This document shows, piece after piece, positions 1 to 9,925 of a stretch of DNA of 51,266 bases (its first letter is position 1; each line of letters starts with the position of its first letter). The notes under the pieces are model-generated. The model was not told where the DNA came from. It saw only the letters and a list, made by a program, of their open reading frames with translations, and searched no databases. Source of the DNA: Methylorubrum rhodinum. GTDB lineage: Bacteria; Pseudomonadota; Alphaproteobacteria; Rhizobiales; Beijerinckiaceae. The DNA lies in contig NZ_JACHOP010000031.1 in NCBI RefSeq assembly GCF_014199935.1, forward strand, positions 1-51,266, given 5' to 3'. A program made the position numbers and the translations under genes.

Positions 1-14
1 GACACCACCATCAC

Positions 15-91
<77 letters not shown>

Positions 92-96
92 AAATA

Positions 97-139
97 AGCC
101 CGCAGAACCAAGGCCCTGGCCTTCGTTCTGCGGGCTTTT
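97..139 (+). terminator. Rho-independent terminator of tRNA-fMet
   Basis: A 12-bp perfect stem (AGCCCGCAGAAC at 97-108 against GTTCTGCGGGCT at 125-136) is followed by a short T run. It lies 5 nt behind the tRNA. Confidence 0.85.
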
Positions 140-455
140 CCATGTCTCGACACCGACTTCTACGCGTTCCAACGCATTCCCGAGATTTTACAGGGACTTG
201 CCAATTCTTCCTGCCATCCCTTCCATCCCTCGCCAGAAACTCCACGGCACATGGATGGCACATGAAAACAGGGTGGAGCTGGTAGTGGAAATCTAAGAAA
301 TGCCGTCGAGGCGCATCCCATTTGGGCCGTCCGCCCTCGGCTCTGGCCGCAAGGCTCCCTGTCTACGCCCTTTGCAACTTGACGAATGACCCTGACCCAG
401 CAAACTATTCTGCGCTGAGCGCAAGTTTTTCGGGCATCCTGAACCCTGAGGGAGG
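140..455. other. Gene-free stretch between tRNA-fMet and IS remnant
   Basis: No supported gene is visible here. The open frames are short and lack coding character, and one on the minus strand is simply the antisense of the tRNA. Base composition is lower in GC than the flanking genes. The right part may include the left end of the IS3-family element whose orfA remnant follows, but I could not identify a terminal inverted repeat. Confidence 0.5.
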
Positions 456-707
456 GTGGATGCCACGCCTCGCAAACGCTTCACGAACGAACAGATCGCC
501 TTCGCCCTTCTGCAGGCGGAGAACGGCGCCTCGATGGACGAGGTCTGCCGGAAGATGGGCGTATCCGAGCCGACCTTCTACCGCTGAAAGAAGCAGTTCG
601 TCGTCGGGGTCGTTTCCCTTGGCGTGCCGGAGATCCGACGGCTCAAGCCACTGGAGGACGAGAACAGCGAGCTGAAGCGGCTGGTCGCCGATCTGACGAC
701 CGGCGCG
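456..707 (+). pseudogene. IS3-family transposase OrfA remnant
   Basis: One frame from about 456 reads PRKRFTNEQIAFALLQAENG and then MDEVCRKMGVSEPTFYR, the helix-turn-helix of IS3-family OrfA. It continues with EIRRLKPLEDENSELKRL, the coiled leucine-zipper part. Where the family has Tyr-Arg-Trp-Lys-Lys, the Trp codon is a TGA (585-587), so the frame is broken. Similarity stops after about VADLT (~703) and the sequence passes into the end of the YedE-like gene. No orfB follows, so this is a truncated, inactive element. An IS3-family orfB fragment lies at the other end of the window. Confidence 0.8.
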
Positions 708-749
708 GTGCCGGACCCGGCTTGGGCCCCGTCGGAACCGGCGGGCGCC

Positions 750-1223
750 TCATCGCGGAGTGCGCGTGAGCGGTTCGGTCGAGGCGCGCGTCGCGGGGCG
801 CAGGACGGCGTGGACGGCCATGCCGGCGAGCATCGCTGCGACGAAGACCGCCACCGGCAGCGCTCCGGTCGAGAGGGCCGCGATCGCCGGGCCGGGGCAG
901 AAGCCCGACAGACCCCAGCCGATCCCGAACAAAGCCGCGCCGAGGAGCAGCGGTGGGTCGATCCGGGTCTTGCCCGGCTCGTGGAAGCGCGCGTCGAGCG
1001 CCGGACGGCGCAGGCGCCGGGCCAGGGCGTAGCCCGCCGCCGAGACCGTCACCGCTCCGCCGAGCACGAAGACGAGGCTCGGGTCCCAGTCGCCCGCCAC
1101 GTCGAGGAAGCCGCGCACGCGCGCCGGATCGAGCATGCCCGACAGGGAGAGGCCGAGCCCGAACAGGAGGCCGGAGGCGAGCGCCGCCGCGGCCCGCAGC
1201 CTCGCCGCGAGCGGCCCGCTCAC
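750..1223 (-). CDS. YeeE/YedE-family membrane protein, C-terminal-half type (sulfur transport)
   Basis: A 157-residue integral membrane protein of several hydrophobic helices. It carries GWGLSGFCPGPAI, the conserved Cys-containing motif of the second half of YeeE/YedE proteins, which are linked to thiosulfate or sulfide-equivalent import. In larger homologs both halves are one chain; here they are two genes. The start is a GTG at 1223-1221 that overlaps the TGA of the upstream partner (GTGA), so the two are translationally coupled. The motif SLSGMLDPARVRGF near the N-terminus also fits the family. The position next to a CysE and a cysteine-desulfurase compartment supports a sulfur role; the substrate itself is inferred. 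Confidence 0.85.
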   Translation of the reverse strand: MSGPLAARLRAAAALASGLLFGLGLSLSGMLDPARVRGFLDVAGDWDPSLVFVLGGAVTVSAAGYALARRLRRPALDARFHEPGKTRIDPPLLLGAALFGIGWGLSGFCPGPAIAALSTGALPVAVFVAAMLAGMAVHAVLRPATRASTEPLTRTPR

Positions 1224-1633
1224 GACATGACCCGCACGAGGGCGACCGTCAGGATGCCGGTGGCCAGGAAGGTCAGCACGGCAGCCAGCGAGCGCGGCGA
1301 GAACCGGGCGAGGCCGCAGACCCCGTGGCCGGAGGTGCAGCCCGAGCCGAGCCTCGTGCCGAAGCCGACCAAGACGCCGGCGAGGGCGAGGACGGGCAGG
1401 CCGGCCTCGATCCGCATCGACGGCCACGCGCCGGTGAGCCCCGCGAACGCGACCGGCCCGAGCCCCAGCCCGGTCACAAATGCCAGATCGCTCGCCCAGC
1501 GCCCGTCGGGGGCGCGGGCGAGGCCGGCGACGATGCCGCTCACGCCGGCGATGCGGCCGTTCAGCAGGATCAGCAACGCCGCCGCCGCGCCGATGAGCAG
1601 GCCCCCGAGAAGCGAGGGCAGGTAGGTGAGCAT
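1220..1633 (-). CDS. YeeE/YedE-family membrane protein, N-terminal-half type (sulfur transport)
   Basis: A 137-residue membrane protein with about four hydrophobic segments and the signature GSGCTSGHGVCGL, holding the Cys residues conserved in the first half of YeeE/YedE transporters. The start ATG at 1633 gives MLTYLPSLLGGLLIG, a typical beginning. It is the first gene of a two-gene operon with the C-half protein (4-nt overlap). Similar split pairs occur in sulfide-responsive operons with a BigR-type ArsR regulator; no such regulator gene is visible here. An AT-rich island with a direct repeat lies about 115-135 bp upstream. Confidence 0.85.
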   Translation of the reverse strand: MLTYLPSLLGGLLIGAAAALLILLNGRIAGVSGIVAGLARAPDGRWASDLAFVTGLGLGPVAFAGLTGAWPSMRIEAGLPVLALAGVLVGFGTRLGSGCTSGHGVCGLARFSPRSLAAVLTFLATGILTVALVRVMS

Positions 1634-1746
1634 GAGGCGATCCCTCGCAAGGTCCGGGGGGAGCCGCCGCCGAGCCACGTCGCCGGCCACGGCCGCGCGC
1701 AGAGGTAACGCGGGACAATGCGCGGAACAAGGCTTGCCAAAGGCGG

Positions 1747-1770
1747 AATTATCGGAAATTATCGTTATAA
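1747..1770. promoter_or_regulatory. Direct-repeat candidate operator upstream of the yedE-like pair
   Basis: AATTATCG occurs at 1747-1754 and again at 1757-1764, exactly 10 bp apart (one helical turn), followed by TTATCGTTATAA with a TTAT/ATAA inverted arm. It forms an AT-rich island in very GC-rich sequence. The 317-bp gap 1634-1950 between the divergent yedE-like pair and the small gene at 1951 holds nothing else I can name. Function is inferred. Confidence 0.4.
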
Positions 1771-1950
1771 GACAGATACTTAGCGAAGAACATGCTCTCC
1801 TTCGGTTCCCGCGCGCAGCAAATCTTCTCCCGCTTTCCGGCACGGTGGGAAGGCTTTTCCGGCGCCTCCCGCCGGCACCGGGCGAACTGAGTGCGGCCCG
1901 GCTTCGCGACCCGGATCCACCGACGAGAAATCCAGCCAGAGGACACGATC

Positions 1951-2157
1951 ATGGTCAGTGCGACGATGCTCCCCGGCGATCAGGTCGTCTTCGACCGGCT
2001 CGACCTCGCCGAGGCGCTGGGCATCTGGCGGAACGCCAGGGGCCGGGTGGTCGGCATCCACGGGCAGCCCGGGCGGGCGCCCACGGTCGACGTCCAGTTC
2101 GAAGGCCACGAGACCCTGCACGGCTACCTGCCGGACCTGTTCCGACGCATCCACTGA
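1951..2157 (+). CDS. Small conserved-looking protein of unknown function
   Basis: A 68-residue acidic protein. The ATG at 1951 is preceded by AGAGGAC at a proper distance. The sequence alternates short hydrophobic and charged stretches, with a GDQVVFDRL opening and a RGRVVGIHG turn, which looks like a small beta-barrel (KOW/SH3-like) fold, though I do not recognise the family. It is the first gene on the plus strand before cysE and the encapsulin genes, 114 bp upstream of cysE, so it may belong to the same sulfur unit. No Cys and no membrane segment. Confidence 0.6.
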   Translation: MVSATMLPGDQVVFDRLDLAEALGIWRNARGRVVGIHGQPGRAPTVDVQFEGHETLHGYLPDLFRRIH

Positions 2158-2271
2158 CCGCGCCCCACGCCTGACGGACCGGACGACGACGGCCATGACC
2201 CGCACCGATCACCGCCGCAGCGCCGGCAACGCTCCGTCCCGCGCCCGCTCGTCCCGGCCGGAGGGCCGGCG

Positions 2272-3117
2272 ATGACCACCGCGCTCGCGTTCGCCCCGCC
2301 GCTGCGGGCGACCAGCCGCAGCACCGCGGAGGACGATGTCTGGGCGACGATGCGGGCGGAGGCCGAGGCCGCGCTCATCGAGGAGCCGCTCTATGCCGGC
2401 CTCGTCCAGGCGACCGTGCTCGACCAGCGCCGCCTGGCCGCGGCCCTCGCCCACCGCCTCGCCCATCGCCTCGGCGACGGCGACCTGTCGCGGCTCACCG
2501 TGCGCGACCTGTGCCTGTCCGCCTTCGAGGCCGATCCGCAGGCCGGGAGCCACGCCGTGCGCGACCTCGTGGCGATCCGCGAGCGCGACCCGACCTGTCG
2601 GCGCTACATCGACCCGTTCCTGTTCTACAAGGGCTTCGCGGCGCTGGAGGGCTACCGCGTCGCCCACTGGCTCTGGCACCAGGGCCGCGCGACGCTGGCG
2701 CTTCACCTCCAGAGCCGCATCTCCGAGGTGTTCGGCTGCGACATCCATCCGGCGGCGCGGATCGGCTCGGGGGTGTTCATCGATCACGCCACCGGCGTCG
2801 TGATCGGCGAGACCACCGTGGTCGCCGACGATGTCTCGATCCTGCAATCCGTGACGCTCGGCGGCAACGGCAAGGAGAGCGGCGACCGCCATCCGAAAAT
2901 CGCCCGCGGCGTGCTGCTCAGCGTCGGCGCCAAGGTGCTCGGCAACATCCGGGTCGGGGAAGGCGCCAAGGTCGCCGCCGCCGCGGTGGTGCTGCACGAG
3001 GTGCCGGCCCACACCACCGTCGCGGGCGTGCCGGCGCGGGTCGTCTCCCGCCTCAAGCCCGGCGAGGAGCCGGCCCAGAGCATGGATCAATCCTTCGGCT
3101 TCGGCGACGGGATCTGA
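2272..3117 (+). CDS. cysE: Serine O-acetyltransferase
   Basis: Makes O-acetylserine from serine and acetyl-CoA, the first step of cysteine synthesis. The 281-residue protein has the N-terminal helical SAT domain (to ~residue 150, including YIDPFLFYKGF) and a left-handed beta-helix of hexapeptide repeats (~160-260). The catalytic segment FIDHATGVVIGET holds the expected Asp-His pair. The C-terminus ends in GDGI, as in enteric CysE, where the final Ile inserts into O-acetylserine sulfhydrylase to form the cysteine synthase complex. This favours a regulated, complex-forming CysE over the shorter EpsC type. The start ATG has GGAGG 7 nt upstream. It sits just upstream of a cysteine-desulfurase encapsulin pair, so cysteine supply and cysteine use are neighbours. 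Confidence 0.93.
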   Translation: MTTALAFAPPLRATSRSTAEDDVWATMRAEAEAALIEEPLYAGLVQATVLDQRRLAAALAHRLAHRLGDGDLSRLTVRDLCLSAFEADPQAGSHAVRDLVAIRERDPTCRRYIDPFLFYKGFAALEGYRVAHWLWHQGRATLALHLQSRISEVFGCDIHPAARIGSGVFIDHATGVVIGETTVVADDVSILQSVTLGGNGKESGDRHPKIARGVLLSVGAKVLGNIRVGEGAKVAAAAVVLHEVPAHTTVAGVPARVVSRLKPGEEPAQSMDQSFGFGDGI

Positions 3118-3193
3118 CCGGCGCGACCCGATCCGGCGCCTCGGATGGAAATCCGTCCCAAGACATCGTGGAATTCCGTATTAAGGAGAATAA

Positions 3194-3236
3194 TTTTCCA
3201 CTAGTTGCAGCTCTTGGGGAAGTAGTTTTTCCATTA
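3194..3236. promoter_or_regulatory. Paired TTTTCCA direct repeats upstream of the encapsulin gene
   Basis: TTTTCCACTA at 3194-3203 and TTTTCCATTA at 3227-3236 repeat 33 bp apart, about three helical turns, in an AT-rich island within the 379-bp gap between cysE and the encapsulin gene. They lie upstream of the candidate promoter and could bind an activator. This is inference from spacing and position only. Confidence 0.35.
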
Positions 3237-3293
3237 TAGCCTTACAATAGAAGCTTGTCATCCGGATCGGCGAAAAATGAGAAAAGCATTCTA

Positions 3294-3322
3294 TTGACGG
3301 TGACGCAACCGGTCTTCTAGGT
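3294..3322 (+). promoter_or_regulatory. Candidate sigma-70-type promoter of the encapsulin-desulfurase operon
   Basis: TTGACG at 3294-3299 and CTAGGT at 3317-3322 are spaced by 17 bp; the -10 match is weak. The following leader to the start codon at 3497 is about 170 nt long. Confidence 0.4.
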
Positions 3323-3496
3323 TCGCGGCGCATCGTCGGCCGACACAAGTATCCGCCGGCGATTGTCAAATGTCCGACAGTCCTGGTCGGCCGCATTCCT
3401 TGCGAATGTGGTTCCGGCGCGCGCGTTCGGCCGCGCCGCCGCCCTCGCATGGGCACGGGCCTTCAGCAGAATTCGATCAACGGGAGACGACGACAG

Positions 3497-4874
3497 ATGA
3501 GTGGACCGGGCCTAAGCGTGAGCGCATCCGCCGCGCGCAATCTAGCGACCGCGACCGTCACCTCGGTCCAGAACGTCGCCAACACCCCCCGCTTCCTCCT
3601 GCGCCTGCTGCCCTTCGTCGACGTCGCGGGCGGCGTCTACCGGGTGAACCGCCGCGCCGTGGTGCTGGCCAAGCCCGGCCGCATCGATCTCGCGAGCGAG
3701 GACGGCGCCCGCTCGGTCCGCCCGGGCTCCCTTCGGTCCGTGCCGCTGTTCAGCCGCCTGGGCGACGCGGAACTCGCCGCGCTCTCGCAGAAATTCACGG
3801 AGAGCCGGCACAAGGCCGGCGACGTCATCGCCGAGGAGGGCTCGTCCGGCCGCAGCCTCGTCGTGGTGACCGACGGCACCGTCGAGCTGACCCTGTCGGG
3901 CCCCTACAAGGGCCGCCTGCGCCAGGGACTGGCCACCCGCGGCGACTATTTCGGCGACGACGCCCTCGTCGGCACGGCCGGCCCGGCGCCGGCGGTGAAG
4001 GCGCTCTCGGCGGTGACGCTGCTGACCCTCGACCGCGCCGCGATCGAGGACGAGGGCATCCGCTCGCGCATCGACCAGTACCAGGAGGAGCGCGACCGCC
4101 TGAAGGGTCACGCCAACTCCTACGGCGAGCAGGGCATCGAGCTGCTGGCGGTCCATACCGGCGAGCCGCGCCTGCCGACCACCTTCGTCGATTACGAGAT
4201 CGATCCGCGCGAGTACCACCTCTCGACGATCCAGACGATCCTCAACACCCACACCCGCGTCACCGATCTCTACTCCAACGAGATCGACCAGCTGCGCGAG
4301 CAGATCCGCCTCACGGTCGATGCCGTGAAGGAGCGCGAGGAGTGGGAGCTTTTCAACAACGCGCAGTTCGGCCTCCTCGGCGAGGTTTCGGGCCGCCAGC
4401 GCATCCCGACCCGCTCCGGCCCGCCGACCCCGGACGACCTCGACGAGTTGCTGACGCTGGTCTGGAAGAAGCCGGCCTTCTTCGTCGCCCATCCCCGCGC
4501 CATCGCGGCCTTCGGCCGTGAGGCCACCCGCCGCGGCGTCCCGCCGGTCGTCGTCCACCTGTTCGGTGCGCCGTTCATCACGTGGCGCGGCGTCCCGCTC
4601 GTTCCCAGCGACAAGCTGCCGATCGACATCGATCCGGTGACGGGCGCCCAGACCACCTCGATCCTGCTGCTGCGCGTCGGCGAGGGCGAGCAGGGCGTGG
4701 TCGGCCTGCAGAAATCGGGCGTGACCGGCGAGATCGAGCCCGGCCTGTCGGTGCGCTACATGGGCATCAACGACCACTCCATCGCTTCGCACCTCGTGAC
4801 CCGCTACTTCTCGGCCGCCGTGCTGGTCGAGGACGCCATCGCCCGTCTCGATAACGTGCTGCTGGGCAACTACC

Positions 4875-4888
<14 letters not shown>
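3497..4888 (+). CDS. Family 2 encapsulin shell protein with cNMP-binding-like insertion
   Basis: Shell protein of a protein nanocompartment (HK97-type capsid fold). The 463-residue chain starts with an N-arm (LSVSASAARNLATAT), then LLPFVDVAGGVYRVNRR as in SrpI-like family 2 encapsulins. A cyclic-nucleotide-binding-like domain (~81-185) is inserted, and the rest of the shell fold (~205-463) includes LPTTFVDYEIDPREYHLS, AHPRAIAAFGRE and EPGLSVRYMGI. Presence of this domain marks the subgroup usually called family 2B. Its phosphate-binding cassette reads FGDDALVGTAGPAPAV: Asp replaces the usual Glu and the key Arg is absent, so normal cNMP binding is doubtful. I chose ATG 3497 (GGGAG upstream) over ATG 3449, which has no ribosome site. 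The last 14 nt overlap the desulfurase gene. Confidence 0.92.
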
Positions 4889-6899
<2,011 letters not shown>

Positions 6900-6919
6900 T
6901 GCCGCGGCTCCGGCCCCAT

Positions 6920-6950
6920 GCGGCCGGTGACGGTCAACGTCATCGGCCGC
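6920..6950. terminator. Bidirectional hairpin between desulfurase and porin genes
   Basis: GCGGCCG (6920-6926) and TGACG (6928-6932) pair with CGTCA (6938-6942) and CGGCCGC (6944-6950), with one mismatch and a 5-nt loop. It sits between convergent genes. No clear T run follows, so its action as a terminator is inferred. Confidence 0.55.
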
Positions 6951-7014
6951 CGCTCGGCATCCGGACCGGCGCCCGGTCCCGAGCCCTTTCGGGCCGAGGA
7001 TGCGCTTCCCGGGT

Positions 7015-8616
7015 TCAGAAATCGCGCTGGATCCGGGCGCGGATCTGCACGACGTCCTCGCTGGTCTTGGTGCGGACCGGGTTGGCGAGGGTGTTGACGT
7101 AGGCCGCGTTCTGGAACGGGGCCTTGCTGAGGTCGAGCACCCGACCGCTCTGGACGCCGTATTGCGTGTAGATGCCCTCCACGCCGATATCGAGATCCTT
7201 GACCGGCGACCAGATCAGGCTGCCGCCGACCACGACGCGGTAATTGTCGCGCAAAACCTGATTCAGGGCGAAGAAGCGCGTGCCGGGCGTGCCGGGCCCG
7301 GCGCCGATCAGGTCGTAATAGGAGCCCTGCGCCGCGCGCGAGCCGCGGGCGAAGGCGAGTTCCCCGTAGGAGGCGAACAGGGCCGAGCGCCACTCGGGCG
7401 ACCAGTAATGCAGCATCGAGGCCACGGCGGTGAAGCTCGTGGACAGTTCGAGCTTGCCGGTGAAGGGGTTCAGCACCGCGTCGTTGAAGTACTGGCCGAA
7501 GGCGGAGCCCTGGATCGACGAGGTGTTGCCGATATAGGAGCCCGTATAGGCCGAGTAGCCGGTATAGAGCTGCGCCCCCTCGCCGTAGGCGCCCTGGAGA
7601 TAGAGCGTGTCGCCCGGAGCCAGGAACGGAAGGTTGATCTTCAGGCCGCCTTGGACCGCCCAGCCGTAGCGGGTCTCGGGCCGGTCCGGCGTCACGGCCA
7701 CGGCCGCCGTCTCCGCGCCCCCCGCGGCGCTGGCGAAGCCGCCGGTGTTCACCTCGTGCAAAGCGGCCGAGAGCTGGGCCGAGCCCCAGGCCGAATCGTA
7801 GCGCAGGGTGCCGACGAAGTCGGGCATGCGCGAGCGCTGGATCATGTCGGCGAAGGCGTAGCGGGTCGGCGCGCCGAAGGCGTCGTAGCCGATATAGACC
7901 GGTGCCGGCCCCACCGTGGCGCCCGCCTGCGTGCCGCCCGGAACGTAGAGCGGTGTGCGCCGAAAGACCGGATCCTCCATCGACAGCGTCGCGGTGAAGC
8001 CGTCGCCGAACTTGCCCGTGTAGGCGAGCAGGTTGGTGGAGCCGAGGTTCGAGTTCATGGTCGAGGCGATGAACTCGAAGTCGTGAGCGTAGAAGTCGAA
8101 GAACGAGGACGCCCGGCCCGCCGTGATGCCGGCGAACTGGATGAAGGCCTTGTCGGTGTTGATGTAGTTCTGGTTCCGGCCGAAGGCGTCGATCCCGGTC
8201 GCCTGGAAGGCGTTGCCGATGCGGTTCTGCGTGCCCGAATGCATGGTCGGGATGCCGGTGCGGCTGCCCGCGTCGAGGCGCAGGAAGGCGCGCAGCGTCC
8301 CGTAGCCGGTCTGCGTGCGGGCATCGACGTTGAAGCGCAGGCGGGTGATGAAGCCGGCCAGATCTCCCGGCCCCGTCCCGGAGCCGGGATTGCGGCTGTA
8401 GGAGGTCTGGTAGCCGTACTCGGCCCGCGCCCGGCCCGAGATGCGCAGGCAGGTGTCGGTGCCGGGAATGTAGAAGAAGCCCGCGCCGTAGGCGGTGCAG
8501 ACCCGGACATACTCGATCGGCACGGCCTTGGCGGCCGGCAGATCGGCGGCGAGGGCCGCGGATAGCGTGGCGAGCCCCGCCGCCGACGTGAGCAGGATCG
8601 TCTTCAGGATAGGCAC
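7015..8616 (-). CDS. Outer-membrane porin, Rhizobiales type
   Basis: A general diffusion porin of 533 residues. It begins with a signal peptide (PILKTILLTSAAGLATLSAA, cleavage near ALA-AD), followed by VRVCTAYGAGFFYIPGTDTC, a segment typical of alphaproteobacterial porins, and ISGRARAEYG opening the barrel. The chain is rich in alternating Gly/aromatic strands and ends with Phe (RIQRDF), the outer-membrane insertion signal. I chose the GTG at 8616, which has GAGGGGGAA just upstream and starts right at the signal peptide, instead of an ATG 41 codons earlier. It is monocistronic, convergent with the desulfurase gene. A T-rich tract lies near 8730. Confidence 0.88.
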   Translation of the reverse strand: MPILKTILLTSAAGLATLSAALAADLPAAKAVPIEYVRVCTAYGAGFFYIPGTDTCLRISGRARAEYGYQTSYSRNPGSGTGPGDLAGFITRLRFNVDARTQTGYGTLRAFLRLDAGSRTGIPTMHSGTQNRIGNAFQATGIDAFGRNQNYINTDKAFIQFAGITAGRASSFFDFYAHDFEFIASTMNSNLGSTNLLAYTGKFGDGFTATLSMEDPVFRRTPLYVPGGTQAGATVGPAPVYIGYDAFGAPTRYAFADMIQRSRMPDFVGTLRYDSAWGSAQLSAALHEVNTGGFASAAGGAETAAVAVTPDRPETRYGWAVQGGLKINLPFLAPGDTLYLQGAYGEGAQLYTGYSAYTGSYIGNTSSIQGSAFGQYFNDAVLNPFTGKLELSTSFTAVASMLHYWSPEWRSALFASYGELAFARGSRAAQGSYYDLIGAGPGTPGTRFFALNQVLRDNYRVVVGGSLIWSPVKDLDIGVEGIYTQYGVQSGRVLDLSKAPFQNAAYVNTLANPVRTKTSEDVVQIRARIQRDF

Positions 8617-8860
8617 GTCTGGTTCCCCCTCTGGTGTGTTCGATGCCGTCGATCGTGTCGAGGGCCGCCCGTGCCGGGTGGCGTTCGGGCATGGCTCCGC
8701 CGTCCCCGTGGCTCGGGGTTCTTTTTTTTGTTTTTTCAATAGTGCGACGCTCTATTCAGTTTTCGGCGCCGCAGGTCCCGTATTCGGATCGGACGGGACG
8801 CACGAGGCGCCCGCCTTCACCTTTCGAGACCGTAAGGGGCCGGCCGCCGCTCCGGTCTCT

Positions 8861-9925
8861 TCAGAACACCCACAGCCGCTCGGCCGGGCATTCGAGCCAG
8901 TGGGGGCCGGGTCCCGCGCGCCGGTCGGACAGCACCCGGATGGTCTGGCCGGCGCAGCGGAACAGGTGCTCGAACTGGTTGCCGAGATAGATCGAGGTCT
9001 CGTACTCGGCCGGCACCCGGTTCTGGCCGGCGCCGTCGGCGATCCGCACCGCCTCGATGCGGATCACGCCCTTGGCCTCGCGCCCGACGCCCGCCTGCTC
9101 CGCCCCGTTGCGCAGGCTGCCCATCAGGCGGTGCCCGCCGATCGACACCAGCGCCTGCCCGCCCTGATGGCGCTCCAGGGAGAGCGTGAGCGTGTTGTTG
9201 GTGCCCATGAACTCCGAGGCGAACAGGGTGGTGGGGCGCTCGTAGAGATCCTCCGGCGTTCCCGACTGGACGAGCCGCCCGCCGTCGAGGAGCACCACCT
9301 GATCGGCGATGGCGAGCGCCTCCGCCTGGTCGTGGGTGACGAAGACGGCGGTGATGCCCAGCCGCTTGATCAGGCTGCGGATCCAGATCCGGGCCTCCTC
9401 GCGCAGCTTGGCGTCGAGGTTCGACAGCGGCTCGTCGAGCAGGATCACCGGCGGCTCGTAGACCAGCGCCCGGGCGATGGCGACGCGCTGCTGCTGGCCG
9501 CCCGAGAGCTGCGAGGGATAGCGCCCGGCGAGCTGGCCGAGGCCGACGCCGTCGAGCGCCGCCTGGACCTTGGCGGCGAGGTCGGCCTTCGACACGCCGC
9601 GCAGGCGCAGGCCGTAGGCGACGTTCTCGAACACGGTCTTGTGCGGCCAGAGTGCGTAGGACTGGAACACGAAGCCGAGGTCGCGCCGCTCGGGCGGCAG
9701 GTTGATCTTCGCCGCCGCGTCGTAGACCGGGCGGCCATCGATCCGGATCGCGCCCTTGGAGGGCTCCTCCAATCCGGCGATGGAGCGCAGCAGCGTGGTC
9801 TTGCCGCTGCCCGAGCGGCCCAGCAGGCAGACGACGGAGCCTTCCTCGAATTGTGCGTCGATCCCCTTGAGGACTTCGACCGTGCCGTAGCGCAGGTGCA
9901 GGTCTTCGATGGCGAGCTTAGGCAT
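8861..9925 (-). CDS. ABC importer ATPase (FbpC/PotA-like)
   Basis: Energises the importer encoded upstream. The 354-residue protein has Walker A GRSGSGKTT, Q-loop FVFQSYALWPHKTV, signature LSGGQQQRVAIARALV and Walker B ILLDEPLSNLDAKLR with the downstream H-loop VFVTHDQ, then a C-terminal TOBE-like regulatory domain (~240-354). The domain layout is that of the CUT1/Fe(III)/phosphonate/polyamine ATPases. Its start overlaps the permease stop by 8 nt. It is the last gene of the three-gene operon. Confidence 0.92.
   Translation of the reverse strand: MPKLAIEDLHLRYGTVEVLKGIDAQFEEGSVVCLLGRSGSGKTTLLRSIAGLEEPSKGAIRIDGRPVYDAAAKINLPPERRDLGFVFQSYALWPHKTVFENVAYGLRLRGVSKADLAAKVQAALDGVGLGQLAGRYPSQLSGGQQQRVAIARALVYEPPVILLDEPLSNLDAKLREEARIWIRSLIKRLGITAVFVTHDQAEALAIADQVVLLDGGRLVQSGTPEDLYERPTTLFASEFMGTNNTLTLSLERHQGGQALVSIGGHRLMGSLRNGAEQAGVGREAKGVIRIEAVRIADGAGQNRVPAEYETSIYLGNQFEHLFRCAGQTIRVLSDRRAGPGPHWLECPAERLWVF

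Noticed and set aside
2195..2275. 26-codon frame whose TGA overlaps the cysE start (ATGA), a possible leader peptide
   Set aside because: No Cys or Ser run, no ribosome site of its own, and it contains the cysE ribosome site; more likely chance.
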